In this document: positions 50,432-62,563 of the stretch, piece after piece
Numbering within the stretch: the stretch's first letter is position 1
Layout: each line of letters starts with the position of its first letter
Assembly (NCBI RefSeq): GCF_001591025.1
Contig: NZ_BCTZ01000018.1
Span: forward strand, 54,922 to 118,921
DNA: 64,000 bases
Direction of reading: 5' to 3'
Source of the DNA: Sphingomonas soli NBRC 100801
GTDB lineage: Bacteria; Pseudomonadota; Alphaproteobacteria; Sphingomonadales; Sphingomonadaceae
Made by a program: the position numbers and the translations under genes
Notes under the pieces: generated by a model
Told to the model about the DNA's origin: nothing
Database searches by the model: none
What the model saw: only the letters and a program-made list of their open reading frames with translations

Positions 50432-51498
50432 GCTACAACACCTTCGGACGCGTCTTCCGCTTCACCACCTGGGGCGAATCGCACGGGCCCGCATTGGGCG
50501 CGATCGTCGATGGCTGCCCTCCGGGGCTGGCGCTCAGCGAAGCCGACATCCAGCCATTCCTCGACAGGCGCCGCCCGGGCACCTCGCGCTTCACCACGCA
50601 GCGGCAGGAGCCCGATCAGGTCCGCATCCTCTCGGGCGTGTTCGAAGGCAAGACCACCGGCACGCCGATCGCGCTCCATATCGACAATGTCGACCAGCGC
50701 TCGAAGGACTATTCCGAGGTCGCCAAGGCCTATCGCCCTGGCCATGCCGATTACGCCTATGACGCCAAATACGGCTTTCGCGACTATCGCGGCGGGGGGC
50801 GCTCCTCGGCGCGCGAAACCGCCGCGCGGGTCGCGGCCGGAGCGGTGGCCCGGCTGGTGATTCCGGAGGTGAAGATCACCGCCTGGGTCGAGGCGATCGG
50901 CGGCGACGCGATCGACTATGACAATTTCGACGCGCACGAGATCGAGCGCAATCCGTTCTTCTGTCCCGATGCCGCCGCCGCGATGCGCTGGGAAGCCGCC
51001 GTCGATGCCGCGCGCAAGGCAGGGTCCTCGCTCGGTGCGGTGATTGCGTGCGAGGCGGTGGGCGTGCCCGCCGGCTGGGGCGCACCCATCTATGCCAAGC
51101 TTGATAGCGAACTGGCCGCCGCCGCCATGTCGATCAACGCGGTGAAGGGTGTGGAGATCGGCGACGGCTTCGGTGCCGCTGCGCTTTCGGGCGAGGAAAA
51201 TGCCGATGCGATGCGCCCGGGCACCAACCATCCCCAGTTCCTCGCCAACCATGCCGGCGGGATTACTGGCGGCATCTCCACCGGTCAGCCGCTCCGCTTG
51301 CGCGTCGCATTCAAGCCGACAAGCTCGATCCTGACGCCCGTGGAGACGATCACCAGCGAAGGCGAAGCAACAGAGATCCGCACCAAGGGCCGCCATGATC
51401 CTTGTGTGGGTATCCGCGGCGCGCCGGTGGTGGAGGCGATGATGGCGCTGGTGCTCGCCGACCAGAAGCTCCTGCACCGCGCCCAGACCGGTCGCTGA
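50428..51498 (+). CDS. aroC: Chorismate synthase
   Basis: 356 residues from the ATG at 50428. Conserved signatures: [84 protein letters not shown] and the C-terminal [17 protein letters not shown]. It uses reduced FMN to make chorismate, the branch point to aromatic amino acids and quinones. It is the last gene of the dnaJ-yihY-fabI-GNAT-aroC run. Confidence 0.97.
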   Translation: MSYNTFGRVFRFTTWGESHGPALGAIVDGCPPGLALSEADIQPFLDRRRPGTSRFTTQRQEPDQVRILSGVFEGKTTGTPIALHIDNVDQRSKDYSEVAKAYRPGHADYAYDAKYGFRDYRGGGRSSARETAARVAAGAVARLVIPEVKITAWVEAIGGDAIDYDNFDAHEIERNPFFCPDAAAAMRWEAAVDAARKAGSSLGAVIACEAVGVPAGWGAPIYAKLDSELAAAAMSINAVKGVEIGDGFGAAALSGEENADAMRPGTNHPQFLANHAGGITGGISTGQPLRLRVAFKPTSSILTPVETITSEGEATEIRTKGRHDPCVGIRGAPVVEAMMALVLADQKLLHRAQTGR

Positions 51499-51641
51499 GT
51501 GCGCGCGGCCCGTCGCGCCCGCGGCTCGCTTCGCTGCCCGCCGGTGGGATCGCCGGGATTGGCCGATTCGACCTGAAACATTCCGGACATATGCAAGGCG
51601 TCGAACCTTCCCCGGCAACAACCGAAGGAGGATTGCCGAGT

Positions 51642-51887
51642 ATGTTGTTCAAAACTCTGATCCGCGCAACAGCGCTATTCGCGGCCCCCGCGGCCTTCGC
51701 GCAGGACGTTCCGGCCGGCGCCCCCGCCGGCACGAACACCCCGGCAACCAACCCCGCTGATCCCGTGGCCAAGCCCGATCCGGCACCCGCGCCTGACGCG
51801 ACAACCACCACCACCGATCCGGCACCCGCCCCGGAAGGAGCGCCGGAGAGCGGCAAGAAGGACCGGAAGCGGCCTGATCCCCGCTAG
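51642..51887 (+). CDS. Small secreted Pro/Ala/Thr-rich protein
   Basis: 81 residues from the ATG at 51642, with AAGGAGGA upstream. The signal peptide MLFKTLIRATALFAAPAAFA-QD is clear. The mature part is low-complexity (repeats of PAGAPAGTN, PAPAPDATTTTTDPAP) ending in a charged KKDRKRPDPR tail. It is likely an unstructured periplasmic protein; no family is recognised. Such short proteins are common and poorly conserved in sphingomonads. It lies 143 bp after aroC and converges on purA. Confidence 0.75.
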   Translation: MLFKTLIRATALFAAPAAFAQDVPAGAPAGTNTPATNPADPVAKPDPAPAPDATTTTTDPAPAPEGAPESGKKDRKRPDPR

Positions 51888-51898
51888 CCAAAGCCGGT

Positions 51899-51935
51899 GC
51901 GGCCGGGATCCTGCCGAGGCAAAGGTTCCGGCCGC
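51899..51935. terminator. Possible terminator between convergent genes
   Basis: Stem GCGGCCGG / CCGGCCGC with further imperfect pairing inside, between the small secreted protein gene and purA. No T-run, so efficiency is doubtful. Confidence 0.4.
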
Positions 51936-51953
51936 GTTCCGCTCATGCGCGGC

Positions 51954-53243
51954 TCAATCCGCGAAGGGATCGCGTACCAGGATCGTGTCGTCGCGCTGCG
52001 GGCTGGTCGAAACCAGCGCGACCGGGCACTGGATCAGCTCCTCGATGCGGCGGATATATTTGATCGCCTGCGCGGGCAGCTCGGCCCAGCTTCGCGCGCC
52101 CGCCGTGGTTTCCTGCCACCCCGGCATCGTTTCATAGACCGGCTCGACCGCAGCCTGATCGGCGGCGTTGGCGGGATAATAATCGAGCATTTCGCCGCGC
52201 AGCCGGTAGCCGGTGCAGATCGCCACTTCGTCCAGCCCGTCGAGCACGTCGATCTTGGTCAGCGCGATTCCGGTGATGCCGGATACCGCCGCCGATTGGC
52301 GCAGCAGCACCGCATCGAGCCAGCCGCAGCGGCGCTTGCGCCCGGTGACCGTGCCGAATTCGTGCCCGCGCGTGCCCAGCCGCTCGCCGATCGCATTGTC
52401 CTGCTCGGTGGGGAAGGGACCCGATCCCACCCGCGTCGTATAGGCCTTGGCGATGCCCAGCACGAAGCCGACGGCGCTCGGCCCCATGCCGCTGCCCGCC
52501 GCCGCCGTGCCCGCCACCGTGTTGGACGAGGTGACGAAGGGATAGGTGCCATGATCGATGTCGAGCAGCACGCCCTGCGCGCCTTCGAACAGGATCCGCC
52601 GCCCGCGCGAGCGCGCCTCCGCCAGGTCGCGCCAGACCGGCGCCGCGAACGGCAGGACGAATCCCGCGATATCCTTCAGCTCGGCGACCAGCGCGGCGCG
52701 GTCCACCGGCGGTTCGCCAAAGCCCGCCCGCAGCGCGTCATGGTGCGCGCATAGGCGATCGAGTTGCGGCCCGAGATCGTCGAGATGCGCAAGATCGCAT
52801 ACGCGGATCGCGCGGCGGCCCACCTTGTCCTCATAGGCCGGGCCGATCCCGCGCCGGGTCGTGCCGATCTTGCCCGCGCCGCTGGCATCCTCGCGCAGCG
52901 CGTCCAGATCGCGGTGAAAGGGCAGGATCAGCGGGCAGGTGTCGGCGATCTTGAGCGTGGCCGGGGTCACATCGACGCCCTGGCCGCGCAATTTCTCCAC
53001 TTCGGATTTCAGGTGCCACGGATCGAGCACCACGCCATTGCCGATCACGCTGGGCGTGCCGCGCACGATGCCTGAGGGAAGCAGCGAGAGCTTGTAGACA
53101 TTCTCGCCGACCACCAGCGTATGGCCGGCATTGTGCCCGCCCTGGAAGCGCACGACCATGTCGGCCCGCTCGGCGAGCCAGTCGACGATCTTGCCCTTGC
53201 CCTCGTCGCCCCATTGGGCACCGATCACTGCTACATTGGCCAT
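51954..53243 (-). CDS. purA: Adenylosuccinate synthetase
   Basis: 429 residues. The GTP-binding GDEGKGK loop is at residues 12-18 and [10 protein letters not shown] at about 39-48; [14 protein letters not shown] and the C-terminal [15 protein letters not shown] and [13 protein letters not shown] are all in place. It converts IMP to adenylosuccinate in AMP synthesis. The length is standard. It has its own promoter region in the 193-bp gap shared with the divergent FAH-family gene. Confidence 0.97.
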   Translation of the reverse strand: MANVAVIGAQWGDEGKGKIVDWLAERADMVVRFQGGHNAGHTLVVGENVYKLSLLPSGIVRGTPSVIGNGVVLDPWHLKSEVEKLRGQGVDVTPATLKIADTCPLILPFHRDLDALREDASGAGKIGTTRRGIGPAYEDKVGRRAIRVCDLAHLDDLGPQLDRLCAHHDALRAGFGEPPVDRAALVAELKDIAGFVLPFAAPVWRDLAEARSRGRRILFEGAQGVLLDIDHGTYPFVTSSNTVAGTAAAGSGMGPSAVGFVLGIAKAYTTRVGSGPFPTEQDNAIGERLGTRGHEFGTVTGRKRRCGWLDAVLLRQSAAVSGITGIALTKIDVLDGLDEVAICTGYRLRGEMLDYYPANAADQAAVEPVYETMPGWQETTAGARSWAELPAQAIKYIRRIEELIQCPVALVSTSPQRDDTILVRDPFAD

Positions 53244-53436
53244 TGGATACGCGACTCCGCCTGCCGGCGGGACCCAAAGCCGCCCTTCGACAGGACTCGG
53301 CGGCTGGGCTTTCCAAAGCGCGGGTCTTGCCCGGCGCGGCGCGAATGGCCCGCAAGCGCGCGAAGGTCAAGCGATTCGGCTGGTTACTTGCGCGACGAAC
53401 ATGGCCTATGCTCCGCGAAACCCTTGGGAGAGACGC

Positions 53437-54444
53437 ATGAAACTGGCCAGCCTGAAGCACGGACGCGACGGCAAGCTCGTGGTCGTATCGAACGATCTCG
53501 CCTGGTATGCGAGCGCCAGCATGATCGCGCCCACGCTGCAGGCGGCGCTTGACGACTGGGATCGCGTCGAGGGCGATCTGCGCAATCTCGCCACCGATCT
53601 CGAGCATGAGACGATCCCGCGCGAGCGCTTTCACGAGCGACTCGCCGCCGCGCCGCTGCCGCGCGCGTTCCAATGGGCGGATGGCTCCGCCTATGTGAAC
53701 CATGTCGCCCTCGTCCGGCAGGCGCGCAGCGCCGAGATGCCCGATAGCTTCTGGCACGATCCGCTAATGTATCAGGGCGGGTCCGACGGGTTTCTGGGGC
53801 CGCGCGATCCGATCCCGCTCGCCGATGAAGGCTGGGGCTGCGATCTTGAGGCTGAAGTGGTGGTCGTCACCGGTGATGTGCCGCTCGGCGCATCGCGAGA
53901 GGAAGCGCTGGCGGCGGTCCGGCTGGTCGGGCTTACCAACGATGTGTCGCTTCGCAACCTGATACCGGGCGAGCTCGCCAAGGGCTTCGGCTTCTTCCAG
54001 TCCAAGCCCGCCAGCGCCTTTTCGCCGGTGTTCGTCACCCCTGACGCGCTTGGCGACTGGTGGAAGGACGGCAAGCTTCATCGCAAGTTGATGGTGGATC
54101 TGAACGGCAAGCCCTTTGGCCGCGCCGAAGCGGGTGAGGACATGACCTTCGATTTCGGCACGCTGATCGCCCATGCCGCGAAGACGCGCAGGCTGGGTGC
54201 GGGCACGATCATCGGATCGGGCACCGTGTCGAACCGCGACGCCGATGGCGGGCCGGGCAAGCCGATCGCCGATGGCGGCGTCGGCTATTCGTGCCTGGCC
54301 GAGGTCCGCACCGTCGAGACCATCCTGCGCGGCAAGCCCGAGACGCCGTTCCTGAAGGCCGGGGATACCGTGCGCATCTGGGCGGAGGACGACAAGCACC
54401 ACCCGATCTTCGGTGTGATCGAGCAGACGGTTACGGCGGACTGA
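53437..54444 (+). CDS. Fumarylacetoacetate hydrolase-family protein
   Basis: 335 residues from the ATG at 53437, with GGGAGAGAC upstream. The FAH-family metal site is visible (GCDLEAEVVVVTGD acidic cluster, GFFQSKPASAFSP, GTIIGSGTVSNRDADGG). Full-length FAH cleaves fumarylacetoacetate in tyrosine breakdown; this one has the size and the N-terminal domain (LASLKHGRDGKLVVVSNDLAWY) seen in sphingomonad FAH-like enzymes, and the exact substrate is not certain. It lies 3 bp before the SRAP gene, so the two may be cotranscribed. Confidence 0.88.
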   Translation: MKLASLKHGRDGKLVVVSNDLAWYASASMIAPTLQAALDDWDRVEGDLRNLATDLEHETIPRERFHERLAAAPLPRAFQWADGSAYVNHVALVRQARSAEMPDSFWHDPLMYQGGSDGFLGPRDPIPLADEGWGCDLEAEVVVVTGDVPLGASREEALAAVRLVGLTNDVSLRNLIPGELAKGFGFFQSKPASAFSPVFVTPDALGDWWKDGKLHRKLMVDLNGKPFGRAEAGEDMTFDFGTLIAHAAKTRRLGAGTIIGSGTVSNRDADGGPGKPIADGGVGYSCLAEVRTVETILRGKPETPFLKAGDTVRIWAEDDKHHPIFGVIEQTVTAD

Positions 54445-54447
54445 GCG

Positions 54448-55043
54448 ATGTGCAACGAACAGGCACGGCGCGTCGCGCTGGGTTTGCTTCGCGACGACTT
54501 CCACGATCTTCGCATCCCGATCCATTTCCCGGAGGGGATGCCGAATCTGGCTCCGCTCGACAGCATCCGGATCACGGATCGCAACGCCATTGTCCGCGCC
54601 GCGCCCGATGGGGCGGCTGAGATGGTGGTGCGCCGGTGGAGCTGGCCCGGCCCGACGGGGAAGCCGGTCTATAATTTCCGTTCTGAAGGGCGTCGCTTCG
54701 CCAATGGCCGTTGCCTGATCATCGCCGACGGATTTTACGAATTCACCGATCCGGATACCGATGCTTCGGGGAAGAAGCCGAAGCGCAAGCGGAAATGGGA
54801 ATTCACCAAGCGGGGCGAGGATTGGTTCTGCATCGCCGGGCTCTGGCGAAGCGATCCCAGGGTCGGCGAGGCATATACCATGCTCACCACGTCTGCGGGC
54901 GAAGACGTGGCGCCGTATCACCATCGTCAGGTCGTGGTTCTGGAACGGCGCGATTTCGCCGAATGGCTGGATCCGGCAGCCACGCCCGAGCATCTGCTCA
55001 GGCCCGCGCCGGCAGGGACGTTCGAGGTCTCCGAAGTCCGGAC

Positions 55044-55047
<4 letters not shown>
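54448..55047 (+). CDS. SRAP (SOS response-associated peptidase) protein
   Basis: 199 residues starting MCNEQARR; the catalytic Cys2 is exposed after Met removal. Other active-site positions: Asn76 and Glu80 in PVYNFRSE, Glu98 in GFYEF, and His159 in YHHRQ. SRAP proteins (YedK/HMCES) form a stable bond through Cys2 with abasic sites in single-stranded DNA. The internal SGKKPKRKRK basic loop is lineage-specific. It converges with dnaE2: both stop codons are the shared CTAG at 55044-55047. That placement fits the known genomic link of SRAP with imuA-imuB-dnaE2. Confidence 0.93.
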
Positions 55048-58411
<3,364 letters not shown>

Positions 58412-58415
<4 letters not shown>

Positions 58416-60310
58416 CCGAACACGCCGTGGAGATACCAGCTGAGATCGCCGGTCGCCGCGCGTTCGCCATCGCCCTTGCGGAACAGCCAGTAGCGGCAGC
58501 CCATATCGTCCTCAACGCGGAAATAATCGCGCACGCTGTGGCGCTCGATGTCGCGCTTCCACCATTCGCCATGCACGCGCTCGGGCCCGTCGGCGCGCAC
58601 CACGCGGTGCGCCGTGCCGCGCCAGGTGAAGCGGCGCGGGGCATGGTCGGGCAGTTCGGCGACCACATGGTCCAGCCGTTCGGGCCGGCGCAGCAGCCGG
58701 GCGGGCTTGGGCCATTCGGGGTGCCAGGGATGGAGCGCGGGGCTGCGATCGAGCTGGCCGACCGCATCGATCCGGCCGCGCGCCGCGCCGCGTGCCGGGG
58801 GATCGAGCACCGGCGCGCGCGCCACCGATCGTTCGGGCACGTCGCTTTCCACCGGAGCGTTGCGCCACATCGCCCCGGTGCCGATCCGCGTCGCGAGCGT
58901 ATCGACCAGCGGCGCGAGATCGGGTGCCGCTTCCTCGTCAAGCCGCTCGACCATCGGCTGGGCGCCCAGCGCATCGGCGCGACGCAGGTGGAGCGCGAGC
59001 GAATCGATGCCATAGCCCGGCTCGACATCCTCGATCCGGCGGCTGAGCAGCTTTAGCAGATGCGCGGGGTCGCGGCTCGGCCGGGCGAGCCCTGCGCGGA
59101 TGCGCTGCGGCACGCCATCGACGCGCGCTGCGACCAGCTCGATCCGCGTCGCGCCCAGGCCCTGCGCGGCCAGCGCATCGGCGAGCCGCGTGACGAGCTC
59201 GCTTAGCCAGTGCGCGATCGCCTCGGGCGTCGCGATCGGCTCGGCAAAACGCTGGATCACGGCGATCGGCTCGGGGGGAATGACCGGATGCAGCGGCTCG
59301 GGCAGGCGCCCCATCGCCCGCTCCAACTGGGTCACCAGCCCTGCGCCGAAGCGGCGGACCAAGGGCGCGCGCGGCATTTCGGCGAGCTGGCCGATGCGCG
59401 TGACGCCCAGCCGGTGAAGCAGCTCCGCCGCGCGCGGATCGATGCGCAGTGCCTCGATCGGCAAGGGCGCGATGGCTTCGCCCTGTGCGCCCGGGGCGCA
59501 GATCCCCGCCTCGCCATGATGCGCGAGCGCCCATGCCGCGCCCGGCGTATCGGCAATGGCCACGCGCGAGGCGAAGCCGAACCGCGCCAGCATGCGGCAC
59601 AGCCGTCGCGCCATCGCCGCTTCGCCGCCATGGAGATGCGCCACGCCGGTCAGGTCGAGGAACAGCGTATCCATGCCTTCGATCGCCACCGTCGGCGTCC
59701 AGCGCCGCGCGAGGGCGATGGCGAGGCCGCGCAAGGCGGCCATATCGCCTTCGGGATCGGCGGGTCGGATATCGAGTCCCCGAAATTGCGCGCGCGCCTG
59801 GGTAACGGCCATGCCCGGCTGAAGCCCCAGCCCCTGCGCCCCCGGGCATGCCGCCGCGATCTCGATCCGCCCGCCATTGCGGATCGAGGTGACGAGGGGC
59901 CTAAAATCCTCCCCCAGCTTGCTGGGGGAGGGGGACCGCCGAGCGAAGCTCGAGGGTGGAGGGGTGCCGCGCGAAGCAGCGGCGATGAGGCTCGCGCCAC
60001 CGTTACGCGCCTGCGGCGCGGCCCCTCCACCAGCTTCGCTGGTCCCCCTCCCCGAGACGAGCTCGGGGAGGATTTGCTTGGGAACGATCGGATCGCCATC
60101 CCGCGCCCAGCGCGCGCCCGGCCGCCAGCCGCCGCCGCGCGGTACCGAGCAGACATGCTGCTGTTCGCGCGCCGCCGCTTCGGTCAGCGGATCGAGCGGG
60201 GCCTGCAAGGAAGGGAGGGCGCGCGGCTCAGGCGGCGCGCCGCGCCGCTCTCCCTGCCGCAGCCGATCGATCGGCCAGTTGGGCAGGTAGAGCGCAGCGA
60301 CCCGTTGCAT
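58412..60310 (-). CDS. imuB: ImuB-type Y-family polymerase-like protein
   Basis: 632 residues, about 100 more than usual. The N-terminus MQRVAALYLPNWPIDRLRQG and the core from GGRIEIAAACPGAQGLGLQPGMAVTQARA through DTLFLDLTGVAHLHGG are clearly ImuB; the C-terminal part contains PRRFTWRGTAHRVVRADGPERV. Residues about 79-136 are encoded by a palindromic repeat element (59904-60075) inserted without a stop codon or frame loss. ImuB bridges ImuA, DnaE2 and the beta clamp and lacks its own polymerase activity. It overlaps imuA by 83 bp and dnaE2 by 4 bp. Whether the extra segment disturbs function is unknown. Confidence 0.92.
59904..60075. repeat. Full-length palindromic element inside imuB
   Basis: 172 bp with inverted ends AAATCCTCCCC (59904-59914) and GGGGAGGATTT (60065-60075). 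Outer hairpins are CCTCCCCCAGC-TT-GCTGGGGGAGG (59908-59931) and CCTCCCCGAG-ACGAG-CTCGGGGAGG (60047-60071). Each is followed inward by GGGGGACC, a hairpin with GAA loop (GAGC-GAA-GCTC on one side, AGC-GAA-GCT on the other) and GGTGGAGGGG. So the element is two half-units head to head. Confidence 0.85.
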
Positions 60311-60974
60311 CGCATGCCTCCAATATCTGGGTGAAACCTTCCCCGCCCTTTTGCCGGGCGAGCTCGACGCGCCAGCGATGCCGCCCCACGCCCTCCACCG
60401 GCAGCGGCGTCGAAGGCGCGCAGCCGATCCGCCAGCGTGTCACCGCGGCGGAAGGGGTGGCGATCGGATCCCGGCCTTCGCGGGCATGGCGCTTCATCAG
60501 CAGCGCGATCGTCCGTCCGCCCTCGGCGGCCAGTTGCAGCCGCCGCGTCGCGGTCATGTCGGCGCGCTTCGCTTCGCCGATTACCGCGCCCAGCCCGCGA
60601 TGGCGCAGCGCTTCCTCCATCACCGCCAGCACTTCGGCATCGTCGCGCGCCTCGGCATGGATCAGCCTCTTGTGATCGAGCCCGGCCTGCGACAGCCCCG
60701 GCGCAAACAGATCGCGCCGACGCACGACCCAGAGCACCGGGCCCCAGGCGCGCGCGGCGATCCCGGCCATGAACAGGGTGGCGGCGCAATCCTCGGCCAT
60801 GTCCGGCCCCGCTGCCGCCACCTCGTGGAGCGCATCGAGCCTGAGGCCGCCCGGCGCCAGCCGCGAATCGATCGCGTCGATGCCGAAGGGCAAGACCGGA
60901 CGGCGGCGGAAACCGCGGTCCTCCAGACCGTTCAGCGTCTCGCGCAATTGCTTCAGGACAGCGGGGTCGGCCAC
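60228..60974 (-). CDS. imuA: ImuA
   Basis: 248 residues from a GTG at 60974 (MADPAVLKQLRETLNGLEDR). It is a RecA-like/SulA-like ImuA: FGIDAIDSRLAPGGLRLDALHEVAAA, LWVVRRRDLFAPGLSQAGLDHKRLIHAEARDDAEVLAVMEEALRHRGLGAVIGEAKRADMTATRRLQLAAEGG. It is the first gene of imuA-imuB-dnaE2, which carries out damage-induced mutagenesis. An SOS box lies 39 bp upstream. The last 83 bp overlap the start of imuB, an unusually long overlap. Confidence 0.93.
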   Translation of the reverse strand: MADPAVLKQLRETLNGLEDRGFRRRPVLPFGIDAIDSRLAPGGLRLDALHEVAAAGPDMAEDCAATLFMAGIAARAWGPVLWVVRRRDLFAPGLSQAGLDHKRLIHAEARDDAEVLAVMEEALRHRGLGAVIGEAKRADMTATRRLQLAAEGGRTIALLMKRHAREGRDPIATPSAAVTRWRIGCAPSTPLPVEGVGRHRWRVELARQKGGEGFTQILEACDATGRCALPAQLADRSAAAGRAARRAA

Positions 60975-61012
60975 GTGGGACTCTCGATGCTCACGACTCG
61001 GGAATGCAGAAT

Positions 61013-61027
61013 GTTCCTATTCTGTTC
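61013..61027 (-). promoter_or_regulatory. SOS (LexA) box GTTC-N7-GTTC
   Basis: GTTCCTATTCTGTTC is an exact match to the alphaproteobacterial LexA site. It lies 39 bp before the imuA GTG, so LexA control of imuA-imuB-dnaE2 is expected. Confidence 0.85.
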
Positions 61028-61082
61028 CAGTAGCTCCGAGAGTCAATCGCCTTTCGTCGCATTGGCCGCGCATGGCGATTTC

Positions 61083-61099
61083 GGTCAGTACCGCTGACC
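61083..61099. promoter_or_regulatory. Palindrome GGTCAG-TACCG-CTGACC at the bkd promoter
   Basis: Perfect 6-bp arms with a 5-bp spacer, touching the -35 box of the putative bkd promoter. Could be a regulator site (for example an Lrp/AsnC-type or BkdR-type activator), but no regulator is adjacent. Confidence 0.35.
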
Positions 61100-61129
61100 T
61101 TGTTGCGCCATGCTTTGAAATTTTATAAC
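61100..61129 (+). promoter_or_regulatory. Putative bkd operon promoter
   Basis: TTGTTG (61100-61105), 18-bp spacer, TATAAC (61124-61129), in an AT-rich patch that stands out from its surroundings; 57 bases before the bkdA1 ATG. Confidence 0.5.
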
Positions 61130-61146
61130 AAGGCCCCAATACGAGT

Positions 61147-61177
61147 CCCCGCGCGTTATCGCGGGGCATAACGCCCC
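61147..61177 (+). promoter_or_regulatory. Alternative hairpins in the bkdA1 leader
   Basis: CCCCGCG-CGTTAT-CGCGGGG (61147-61166) and GGGGC-ATAAC-GCCCC (61163-61177) share the GGGG at 61163-61166, so only one can form. The second ends one base before the GGAGAG ribosome site. Any switching is inference. Confidence 0.35.
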
Positions 61178-61186
61178 GGAGAGACC

Positions 61187-62458
61187 ATGGAAGCCGAGCG
61201 AGACCGCTCCAATCTGCCGCCGCTGTCGCTGCACGTGCCGGAACCGAAGTTCCGCCCGGGCGACGAGGTGGATTTCAGCACCGTCGATGTGCCCGCCGCC
61301 GGCTCCGCCCGCCGGCCCGACACCGCCGATCCCGCCAACAGCTTCCATGAGCTCGCTTATACGCTCGTCCGCGTGCTCGATGATGCGGGCAATGCGGTGG
61401 GTCCATGGAACCCCAAGCTCGACGCCGATACGCTGCGCCGGATGCTGCGCTCGATGGCGCTTACCCGCGCGTTCGACGAGCGCATGTTCCGCGCCCAGCG
61501 CCAGGGCAAGACCAGCTTCTACATGAAATCGACCGGCGAAGAGGCGGTGTCGGTGGGCGCGGCAATCGCGCTGGCCGCCGATGACATGTGCTTTCCTTCC
61601 TATCGCCAGCAGGGGATCCTGCTCACCCGCGGCTGTCCGCTGGTCGATATGATGAACCAGATCTATTCGAACACCGGCGACAAGCTGCAGGGCCGCCAGC
61701 TGCCGATCATGTATTCGGAAAAGCGCTTCGGCTTCTTCTCGATCTCGGGAAATCTGGCGACGCAATATCCCCAGGCCGTGGGCTGGGCGATGGCGAGCGC
61801 GGCAAAGGGCGACAGCCGTATCGCCGCGACCTGGTGTGGCGAGGGATCGACTGCGGAGGGCGATTTCCACTCGGCGCTGACCTTCGCGACGGTCTATCGC
61901 GCCCCGGTCATCTTCAACGTCGTCAACAATCAATGGGCGATTTCGAGCTTTTCCGGTTTCGCCGGGGCGGAATCGACCACCTTCGCGGCGCGCGCGCTCG
62001 GCTATGGCATTGCCGGGCTGCGCGTGGACGGCAACGATATCCTCGCTGTCTATGCCGCGATGCAATGGGCCGCCGAGCGCGCGCGGACCAATCAGGGCCC
62101 CACGCTGATCGAGCATTTCACCTACCGTGTCGAAGGCCATTCGACCTCGGACGATCCGACCCAGTATCGCTCGGCCGGTGAACCCACCTCCTGGCCGCTC
62201 GGCGATCCGATCCAGCGCCTGAAGCAGCACCTTATCGCGCTGGGCGAATGGGACGAGGAGCGCCACGCCGCGCAGGACCTCGCGCTCGCGGAGGAAGTGA
62301 AGACCGCGCAGAAGCTGGCCGAAAAGAACGGCATCCTTGGGCACGGCCTGCACCAGGCGTTCGAGACGATGTTCGAGGGGGTGTTCGAGGAGATGCCCTG
62401 GCACCTGAAGGAACAATGTCAGCAGATGCTCGACGAACAAAAGGCAGCCGGCCTGTGA
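61187..62458 (+). CDS. bkdA1: Branched-chain 2-oxo acid dehydrogenase E1 alpha
   Basis: 423 residues. The thiamine diphosphate site is GEGSTAEGDFHSALTFATV (from Gly218) followed by FNVVNNQWAIS; STGEEAVSVGAAIAL and the phosphorylation-loop-like TYRVEGHSTSDDPTQYR are typical of the 2-oxoisovalerate E1 alpha. The GGAGAG ribosome site precedes the ATG. With the next two genes it makes the complex that converts keto acids from Val, Leu and Ile to acyl-CoA. A REP-like pair lies between it and the E1 beta gene. Confidence 0.95.
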   Translation: MEAERDRSNLPPLSLHVPEPKFRPGDEVDFSTVDVPAAGSARRPDTADPANSFHELAYTLVRVLDDAGNAVGPWNPKLDADTLRRMLRSMALTRAFDERMFRAQRQGKTSFYMKSTGEEAVSVGAAIALAADDMCFPSYRQQGILLTRGCPLVDMMNQIYSNTGDKLQGRQLPIMYSEKRFGFFSISGNLATQYPQAVGWAMASAAKGDSRIAATWCGEGSTAEGDFHSALTFATVYRAPVIFNVVNNQWAISSFSGFAGAESTTFAARALGYGIAGLRVDGNDILAVYAAMQWAAERARTNQGPTLIEHFTYRVEGHSTSDDPTQYRSAGEPTSWPLGDPIQRLKQHLIALGEWDEERHAAQDLALAEEVKTAQKLAEKNGILGHGLHQAFETMFEGVFEEMPWHLKEQCQQMLDEQKAAGL

Positions 62459-62474
62459 TCGATTTTCTTCATTC

Positions 62475-62561
62475 GTCATCCCCGCGAAAGCGGGGATCCA
62501 GTGCCCGGCGCACCGCGCTTCGTTGCCCTTCGGTTCCCGCTTTCGCGGGAATGGCGGTGAC
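62475..62561. repeat. Head-to-head REP-like pair between bkdA1 and bkdA2
   Basis: GTCATCCCCGC-GAAA-GCGGGGATCCA on the left and TTCCCGC-TTTC-GCGGGAA ... GTGAC on the right, in inverted orientation with about 36 bp between the two stems. The unit is the same as in the ku-ligD spacer. It ends 2 bp before the bkdA2 ATG, so it supplies the ribosome-binding region. Confidence 0.85.
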
Positions 62562-62563
62562 GC

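Noticed and set aside
59904..60075. Classical IS or MITE with target duplication
   Set aside because: No transposase, no clear direct repeats at the boundaries, and the internal structure is of paired hairpins; I call it a palindromic repeat element instead.
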